Source: Chlorella sp. KRBP
Lineage: Eukaryota > Chlorophyta > Trebouxiophyceae > Chlorellales > Chlorellaceae
Assembly: GCA_004335735.1 (NCBI GenBank)
Contig: QAXK01001018.1
Location: forward strand, 1 to 64,000
Length of the DNA: 64,000 bases
Direction of reading: 5' to 3'
Both the position numbers and the translations under genes were made by a program. The notes beneath the pieces are model-generated. The model saw only the letters and a program-made list of their open reading frames with translations, ran no database searches and had not been told where the DNA came from. The number at the start of each line of letters is the position of its first letter. Positions within the stretch are counted from its first letter, which is position 1. Of the stretch, positions 58,379 to 64,000 are shown piece by piece.

Positions 58379-59397
58379 GCACGGCCACCCACGGGCGGAC
58401 CGCCTCCCGCCCCGACCCCACCGGCACCGCCGGGGGCCCCGACCGCACCGACGTGCGGCCGGGGCCGGGTCGGGGCGGCCGGCGCGCCGGCCGGCTGCGG
58501 ATGGCCCTGGAGATCCTCCTCTTCGTCGGCCCCGCCCTCACCCTCTTCGGTCTCTTCGTCGTCTGGCCCGTCGCCCGTGCGGTCCAGTTCTCCTTCTACC
58601 GCTGGAAGGGCTTCGGGCCGCTCGTCGACTTCGTCGGGCTGAAGAACTACGCGACGGTCATCGGCAACGAGGTCTTCCGCGACGCGTTCGTCCACAACAT
58701 CACGATCGCCGTGGTCTCGGTCGCGGTCCAGCTCCCCCTCGGCCTGGCCATCGCCCTGCTGCTCAACCGGCGGATGCGCGGACAGGGCCTGCTGCGCACC
58801 GTGATCTTCGTGCCCTACGTGCTCTCCGAGGTCATCGCCGGCGTCGTGTGGTTCCAGCTCCTCCAGCCGCAGTACGGCGTCGTCGACGGCCTGCTCGGCC
58901 TGGTCGGGCTCGACGGCCCCGACCAGGGCTTCCTCGGCACCCCGGAGATCGCGCTCTGGACCGTCCTCGGGGTGCTCACCTGGAAGTACCTCGGGCTGGC
59001 CGTCCTGCTCTTCCTCGCCGGCCTCCAGGGCGTGCCCGACGAGCTGACCGAGGCCGCGCAGATCGACGGTGCCACGTGGTGGCAGACCCAGCGACGGGTC
59101 ACCGTCCCCCTGCTCGGCCCGACCATCCGGACGTGGGTGTTCCTCTCGATGATCGGCTCCATCCAGCTCTTCGACATGGTGTGGATCCTCACCGGAGGTG
59201 GCCCCGCGAACTCGACGACGACGATGGCCACCTTCCTCATCACCGAGGGGACCAAGCGCTACAACTACGGCATCGCCACGGCCGCCTCGGTCATCCTCTT
59301 CGTCGTCGCGCTCGTCGCGGCCATCACCTACCAGGCGCTCGTCCTGCGCCGCGACGTGTCCGAGGCGGACGCGCAGGGCCGACGGGGCGTGCGATGA
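58375..59397 (+). CDS. ABC sugar importer permease 1 (MalF-type)
   Basis: 340 residues from GTG 58375. Charged Pro-rich N-terminus, six helices, and the EAA loop ELTEAAQIDGATWWQTQRRVTVPLLGP. Pairs with the next permease (ATGA overlap). Confidence 0.93.
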   Translation: MSTATHGRTASRPDPTGTAGGPDRTDVRPGPGRGGRRAGRLRMALEILLFVGPALTLFGLFVVWPVARAVQFSFYRWKGFGPLVDFVGLKNYATVIGNEVFRDAFVHNITIAVVSVAVQLPLGLAIALLLNRRMRGQGLLRTVIFVPYVLSEVIAGVVWFQLLQPQYGVVDGLLGLVGLDGPDQGFLGTPEIALWTVLGVLTWKYLGLAVLLFLAGLQGVPDELTEAAQIDGATWWQTQRRVTVPLLGPTIRTWVFLSMIGSIQLFDMVWILTGGGPANSTTTMATFLITEGTKRYNYGIATAASVILFVVALVAAITYQALVLRRDVSEADAQGRRGVR

Positions 59398-60278
59398 GCG
59401 CCCCGACCGTCGACGCCGCGCGCGCACCCGGCCGCGTCCGGCGGCCACGCGCCTCCGGGCCCGTCGGGGGCGGGTCGCCGCTCGTGTGGTTCGTCGCGCT
59501 GGTCGTCGTCGCCGTCACCCTCGGCCCGGTCCTCTACGCCGTGCTCGGCGGGTTCCGCACCAACGCCCAGCTCGCCGAGTCGCCGGCCGGCCTGCCCAGC
59601 CCGTGGGTCCTCGACAACTACACGCGGGTCCTCACGAGCAGCAGCTTCTGGACCTACGCCCTGAACTCCACGGCCATCGCGGTCATCACGACGGTCGTCG
59701 CGGTCGTGTTCGGGCTGATGGCGGCCTACCCCCTCGCGCGCTACCGCTTCCGCTGGCGCGAGCCGCTGTACATGGTCTTCGTCCTCGGGCTGCTCTTCCC
59801 CGCGACCGTGGCGATCATCCCGCTCTTCGTCATCATCACCCGCCAGCTCCAGCTCGGGAACTCGTGGTGGGGCGTGGCCCTCCCCCAGGCCGCCTTCGCC
59901 CTGCCGGTGACGATCATCATCCTGCGGCCCTTCCTCATGGCCATCCCGAACGAGCTCGAGGAGGCCGCGACCATCGACGGCGCGAGCCGGATCCAGTTCT
60001 TCTGGAAGGTCGTCGTGCCGCTGTCGGGGCCCGGGGTGGTCACGGTCGGCGTGCTCGCCTTCGTGGCGTCGTGGAACGCGTACCTGCTGCCGCTCCTGCT
60101 CCTCCAGGGCGACACCCGCACCCTGCCGCTCGGGGTCGCCGACTTCTCGTCGCAGTACTCCTCCGACACCGCGGGCGTCTTCGCCTTCACGAGCCTGGCG
60201 ATGGTGCCGGCCCTCGTCTTCTTCCTCGCCATGCAGCGCCGCATCGTCGGCGGCCTGCAGGGCGCCGTCAAGGGCTGA
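59394..60278 (+). CDS. ABC sugar importer permease 2 (MalG-type)
   Basis: 294 residues. Six helices; EAA loop ELEEAATIDGASRIQFFWKVVVPLSGP. No ATPase gene follows, so the importer probably uses a shared MsiK-type ATPase encoded elsewhere, as is common for actinobacterial sugar importers. Confidence 0.93.
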   Translation: MSAPTVDAARAPGRVRRPRASGPVGGGSPLVWFVALVVVAVTLGPVLYAVLGGFRTNAQLAESPAGLPSPWVLDNYTRVLTSSSFWTYALNSTAIAVITTVVAVVFGLMAAYPLARYRFRWREPLYMVFVLGLLFPATVAIIPLFVIITRQLQLGNSWWGVALPQAAFALPVTIIILRPFLMAIPNELEEAATIDGASRIQFFWKVVVPLSGPGVVTVGVLAFVASWNAYLLPLLLLQGDTRTLPLGVADFSSQYSSDTAGVFAFTSLAMVPALVFFLAMQRRIVGGLQGAVKG

Positions 60279-60308
60279 GGCCCCCTCCCGTCCCCGGAAG
60301 GACACACC

Positions 60309-62582
60309 GTGACCCAGCTGCACCACGCTCCGCAGGACCTCGACACCTCGCGCGTCGAGTCCCTGCTCGCGCGGATGACGCTCGAGGAGAAGCTCGCCCA
60401 GATCGTCGGCTTCTGGGACAAGGACGAGGGCGACGCGGTCGCCCCGATGCAGGGGGCGTTCGCGGCCTCCCCGGGGCTCGACGAGGCCGCCGTCCACGGG
60501 CTGGGCCACCTGACCCGCGTCTACGGCACCCGCCCGGTCGAGCCGGGCGAGCGGCTGCGCTGGCTGTGGGAGTGGCAGCGCGACCTGGTCGCCGGCACCC
60601 GGCTGGGCATCCCGGCGCTCGTCCACGAGGAGTGCCTCACCGGGCTGGCCGCGTGGCGCGCCGCGACCTTCCCGACCCCGCTCGCGTGGGGCGCGGCCTT
60701 CGACCCCGCGCTCGTGGACCGGATGGCCGGCTCGGTCGGGCGCTCGATGCGCGCCCTCGGGGTGCACCAGGGGCTGGCGCCGGTGCTCGACGTCGTCCGG
60801 GACCCCCGGTGGGGACGGGTCGAGGAGTGCATCTCCGAGGACCCCTACCTCGTGGGGAGCATCGGCACCGCGTACGTCCGCGGCCTGCAGCGGGCCGGCG
60901 TGCACGCCACGCTCAAGCACTTCGTCGGGTACTCGGCGTCGCAGTCGGGCCGCAACTTCGGTCCCGTGCACGCCGGCCCGCGCGAGCTGCGCGACGTGTT
61001 CATGACCCCCTTCGAGATGGCGGTGCTCGACGGCGGTGCGCGGTCGGTGATGCACGCCTACACGGAGGTCGACGGCGTACCCGTGGCCGCCGACCCCACG
61101 CTGCTCACCGACGTCCTGCGCGGGGAGTGGGACTTCGACGGGACCGTCGTCGCCGACTACTTCGGGGTCGCGTTCCTCCACCTGCTCCACGGCGTGGCCC
61201 GCGACCGGGGCGACGCCGCCGGCCAGGCCCTCGCCGCGGGCGTCGACATCGAGCTTCCGAGCGGCGACGCCTTCCTCGCCCCGCTCGCCGCAGCCGTGCG
61301 CGCCGGGACCGTCCCGGAGGGGCTCGTCGACCGGGCCGTGCGCCGGGCCCTCGCGCAGAAGGAGGAGCTCGGGCTGCTCGACGAGCGCTTCGACGGGCCG
61401 CCGCCCGAGGCGCCGGACCTCGACGACCCCGAGCACCGGGCCATCGCCCGGCAGCTGGCCGAGGAGTCGGTCGTCCTGCTCTCCAACGACGGCACTCTCC
61501 CGCTGCGCGGCCCGGCCACCGTCGCGGTCGTCGGCCCCAACGCCGACCGGCTCGAGGCGATGTTCGGCTGCTACTCCTTCGTCAACCACGTCATCCCCAA
61601 CCACCCCGGCACCGAGGTCGGGCTGTCGGTCCCGACGGTCCTGGCCGCCCTCGCCGACGAGCTGCCCGGGACACGGGTCCTGACCGCCGAGGGATGCGCC
61701 GTGGACTCGCCCGACACCTCGGGCATCGCCGGCGCGGTCGCGGTGGCCGCCGAGGCCGACGTGGCCGTCGTCGTCGTCGGCGACCGGGCCGGGCTGTTCG
61801 GTCGCGGGACCGTCGGCGAGGGGTGCGACCGCGACGACCTCGAGCTGCCGGGGGTGCAGCGTGACCTCGTCGAGGCCGTCCTCGCCACCGGCACCCCGGT
61901 CGTCCTCGTCCTGCTCACCGGCCGCCCGTACGCGGTCGGCTGGGCGCTGGGCTCCTGCGCGGCCGTGGTCCAGGCGTTCTTCCCCGGCGAGGAGGGCGGG
62001 ACCGCCGTCGCCGGCGTCCTGTCGGGGCGGGTCAACCCCTCCGGCCGCCTCCCCGTCAGCCTGCCGCGGCCGGCCGGCTCGCAGCCGTTCTCGTACCTGC
62101 ACGCCCCGCTCGCCGGCGACGGGGACGTCACCAACCTCTCGAGCGCGCCGGCGCTCCCCTTCGGGCACGGGCTCTCGTACACGACGTTCGCCCACGACGA
62201 GCTGACGGTCCTCGGCGCCCCGTCGACCGACGGCGGGGTGTCCGTGTCGGTGCGGGTCCGCAACGACGGACCCCGCCCCGGAGACGACGTCGTCCAGCTC
62301 TACGGACGCGACGTGCACGCGAGCGTCACCCGCCCGGTGGCCCAGCTGCTCGGGTACGCGCGCGTCCCGCTCGAGCCGGGGGCCACGACCGTCGTCCGCT
62401 TCACCGTGCCCCCGGGGCGGCTCGCCTTCACCGGCCGCGACGGGCGCCGGGTCGTCGAACCCGGCGAGCACGAGCTGTGGGTCGGGACGTCCTTCACCCG
62501 CGACACGACCGCGACGGCCACCCTGGCGGGCGAGGTGCACGAGGTGACGGCGGACGACGGGCGGTGGACCGCCGTCGGCTGA
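60309..62582 (+). CDS. GH3 beta-xylosidase/beta-glucosidase
   Basis: 757 residues from GTG 60309 (GGAAGG upstream). No signal peptide, so cytoplasmic. TIM barrel with APVLDVVRDPRWGRVEECISEDPYLVG, GTLKHF-type HATLKHFVGYSASQSGRN, and nucleophile Asp283 in VVADYFGV. The C-terminal half has the alpha/beta sandwich and a fibronectin-III-like domain (LPFGHGLSYTTF, DDVVQLYGRD). Fits cleaving imported xylo-oligosaccharides; glucosidase activity cannot be excluded. Confidence 0.92.
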   Translation: MTQLHHAPQDLDTSRVESLLARMTLEEKLAQIVGFWDKDEGDAVAPMQGAFAASPGLDEAAVHGLGHLTRVYGTRPVEPGERLRWLWEWQRDLVAGTRLGIPALVHEECLTGLAAWRAATFPTPLAWGAAFDPALVDRMAGSVGRSMRALGVHQGLAPVLDVVRDPRWGRVEECISEDPYLVGSIGTAYVRGLQRAGVHATLKHFVGYSASQSGRNFGPVHAGPRELRDVFMTPFEMAVLDGGARSVMHAYTEVDGVPVAADPTLLTDVLRGEWDFDGTVVADYFGVAFLHLLHGVARDRGDAAGQALAAGVDIELPSGDAFLAPLAAAVRAGTVPEGLVDRAVRRALAQKEELGLLDERFDGPPPEAPDLDDPEHRAIARQLAEESVVLLSNDGTLPLRGPATVAVVGPNADRLEAMFGCYSFVNHVIPNHPGTEVGLSVPTVLAALADELPGTRVLTAEGCAVDSPDTSGIAGAVAVAAEADVAVVVVGDRAGLFGRGTVGEGCDRDDLELPGVQRDLVEAVLATGTPVVLVLLTGRPYAVGWALGSCAAVVQAFFPGEEGGTAVAGVLSGRVNPSGRLPVSLPRPAGSQPFSYLHAPLAGDGDVTNLSSAPALPFGHGLSYTTFAHDELTVLGAPSTDGGVSVSVRVRNDGPRPGDDVVQLYGRDVHASVTRPVAQLLGYARVPLEPGATTVVRFTVPPGRLAFTGRDGRRVVEPGEHELWVGTSFTRDTTATATLAGEVHEVTADDGRWTAVG

Positions 62583-62884
62583 GGGCCCACCGCCTCGAGC
62601 AACAGCGCTGTCACCCCGACCGTCCGCGCGAGCCTGCCTCCGGAGGTCGAGCCCGCTCCAGCAGGCTCATCCGTACGAGCCCGGCTCGCGCGCGGCCGAC
62701 GGGTCAGGGGATGAGCGTGCGTTGCTGGACGAACCGTCGCTCACGTGCTTCTGCTCCCGCGGGCGCCCGCGGACGACCGGCGGACGACACGAAGCCGAAC
62801 GAGAAGGCGTCCGGCGTGCGCGCGCGTGCCGGTTCGGGGCGCGTCGTGTCGTCGGTCGGTCGCTCGAGCCTCGCCGGGCCGGGC
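62583..62884. other. gene-free gap with a hairpin
   Basis: No gene seen. GAGCCTGC (62630-62637) and GCAGGCTC (62661-62668) can pair and may end the GH3 or lacI transcripts, which converge here. Confidence 0.5.
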
Positions 62885-63889
62885 TCACAGCGCCCGGCAG
62901 GTCCCCCGGTCGACCATCGTCGTGGGCAGCCGCACGTGGCAGGGGTCCGGCTCGACGCCGTCGAGCAGGGAGACCAGCATCCGCAGCGCGGCGGCGCCCA
63001 TCTCCTGCAGCGGCTGCGAGATGGTCGTCAGCGGGGGTTCGGTCAGGGCGGACTCCGGCACGTTGTCGAAACCGATGACCGAGAGGTCCTCCGGCACGCC
63101 CAGGCCCAGGCCGCGGGCGACGTCCATCGTCCGGATGGCGGTGAGGTCGTTCGCGGCGAACACCGCGGTCGGGCGGTCCGGGCGCTCGAGGAGGAGGCGG
63201 GCCGGCGCCTCGGCCGACTCGGGACGGAATCCGCCGACGACGACGAGGGCGTCGTCGACGGGCACACCGGCCGCGAGCATGGCGTCACGGAATCCCTTCT
63301 CCCGCAACCGCGCGGACTCGAGGTCGGTGCGGCCGCCGAGGAACCCGATGCGCCGGTGGCCGAGGGAGAGCAGGTGGCGGGTGGCCGTCACCGCGCCCTC
63401 GTAGTTGTCGGAGTCGACGGTCGGGACGTCGCTCGGGCCGGTGTGGGGGTCGACCGCCACGATGGGGATGCCGCCGCTGCTGGCGTCGACGACCGTGGGC
63501 GTCACGACGATGGCGCCGTCGATGACCGAGCCACCGAGCCGCACGAGCGAACGGCGCTCCCAGCCGACCTGGTCGCCGTGGTGGCGGCCGGCGTAGGCGA
63601 TGAGCTCGTAGCTGGTCTCGCCGATGGCGGCGGAGACGCCCTTGAGCAGCTCGGTGCTGAACGGCTCGAACTCGGCGACGAGCACGCCGACGACGTTGGT
63701 GCGCAGGCTGCGCAGGCTGCGCGCACCGAGGCTGGCCTCGTAGCCGAGGTCGTCGATGACCGCGAGCACGTGCTCGAGCGTGCTCTGCGCGACGCCGTAG
63801 CGCCCGTTGACGACCTTGGAGACGGTGGCCACCGAGACGCCGGCCTCCCGGGCCACATCGGCCATCTTGACGCGTCCTCGGGCCTCCAC
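62885..63889 (-). CDS. LacI-family regulator of the xylan genes
   Basis: 334 residues from GTG 63889; ATG 63865 is a possible later start. HTH KMADVAREAGVSVATVSKVVNGRYGVAQST, then a periplasmic-binding-protein-like sensor (VVGVLVAEFEPFSTELLKGVSAAI, IPIVAVDPHTGPSDVPTVDSDNYEGA, IGFLGGRTDLESARLREKGF). The 12-bp operators found before xylanase, importer and lacI itself make it the likely local repressor, released by a xylan-derived sugar. Confidence 0.93.
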   Translation of the reverse strand: MEARGRVKMADVAREAGVSVATVSKVVNGRYGVAQSTLEHVLAVIDDLGYEASLGARSLRSLRTNVVGVLVAEFEPFSTELLKGVSAAIGETSYELIAYAGRHHGDQVGWERRSLVRLGGSVIDGAIVVTPTVVDASSGGIPIVAVDPHTGPSDVPTVDSDNYEGAVTATRHLLSLGHRRIGFLGGRTDLESARLREKGFRDAMLAAGVPVDDALVVVGGFRPESAEAPARLLLERPDRPTAVFAANDLTAIRTMDVARGLGLGVPEDLSVIGFDNVPESALTEPPLTTISQPLQEMGAAALRMLVSLLDGVEPDPCHVRLPTTMVDRGTCRAL

Positions 63890-63933
63890 GGCAGCGATCC
63901 TACCGACGACCGGCTCCCCCGCCCCGGAGGGTG

Positions 63934-63945
63934 GAGAACGTTGTC
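63934..63945. promoter_or_regulatory. LacI-type operator before lacI
   Basis: GAGAACGTTGTC, same AACGTT core and GA..TC ends as the sites at 55108 and 56991. It is 45 bp upstream of the lacI start and nine bases after the stop of the partial gene at the window end. Confidence 0.6.
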
Positions 63946-63953
63946 GACACGCC

Positions 63954-64000
63954 TCAGTCGCCGGAGCTGAAGGCGGAGTCGAACGCGGCGTCGGGCCGGT
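63954..64000 (-). CDS. C-terminal end of an unidentified protein
   Basis: Minus-strand frame open to the window edge and closing at TGA 63954-63956, ending RPDAAFDSAFSSGD. Coding-like, but too short to name. It points the same way as lacI. Confidence 0.4.
   Translation of the reverse strand, partial: RPDAAFDSAFSSGD

Overview
The window is very GC-rich DNA from an actinobacterium. Base composition, leaderless gene starts, MOAD-cofactor/rimJ/sepX synteny, a SepX-type divisome gene and RepSA-type mobile DNA all point to Actinomycetota. A Micrococcales relative, perhaps Intrasporangiaceae, is my best guess, but the family is inference.

Layout. 1-5 kb: tail of a CPBP protease, then a three-gene succinate dehydrogenase operon (sdhC-sdhA-sdhB) and rsmI. 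5-10 kb: protein O-mannosyltransferase and a 1,201-residue nuclease/helicase fusion. 10.66-18.71 kb: an 8.0-kb integrative element in tRNA-Ala(CGC), bounded by 47-bp direct repeats. It carries rep, excisionase and integrase at the right end and cargo at the left: a lipoprotein, a coupled XRE-cupin / B3-B4 / ABM trio, a broken gene, mercury-like small proteins and a zinc-ribbon protein. No transfer gene is visible. 18.9-26.3 kb: AI-2E-type transporter, then an operon UDP-glucose pyrophosphorylase-moeA-moaC-mog-rimJ-sepX with 5-FTHF cyclo-ligase divergent. 26.3-34.5 kb: penicillin-acylase-family hydrolase, K+/H+ antiporter, an ABC exporter, FmdB and SAF proteins, mscL. 34.5-40 kb: a large DUF4011-type helicase with a C-terminal nuclease domain, a coupled 61-residue gene, and an MFS transporter. 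40-43 kb: tRNA-Arg(CCT) followed by tandem copies of its own 3' end, then a MarR-controlled ABC exporter. 43.6-49.8 kb: response regulator-kinase-GerMN lipoprotein operon, a STAS/phosphatase-like operon, DUF2254 and DUF2971 proteins.

49.8-64 kb is a pentose/xylan utilisation region. A ROK repressor with an alditol oxidase is divergent from xylA and a GH51 arabinofuranosidase. Next come a GH10 xylanase gene broken by a one-base insertion, a NodB-family deacetylase, a sugar ABC importer without its own ATPase, a GH3 beta-xylosidase-like enzyme and a LacI regulator. Matching 12-bp palindromes (GATAACGTTATC type) lie before the xylanase, between the deacetylase and the importer, and before lacI, which suggests one LacI regulon. 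Extracellular xylan would be cut by GH10, oligomers imported, trimmed by GH3 and GH51, and xylose isomerised by XylA; no xylulokinase is in the window.

A recurring theme is leaderless expression. At least ten genes have a TANNNT -10 hexamer ending about 6-7 bases before an ATG/GTG with no Shine-Dalgarno, and I used this to choose several starts.
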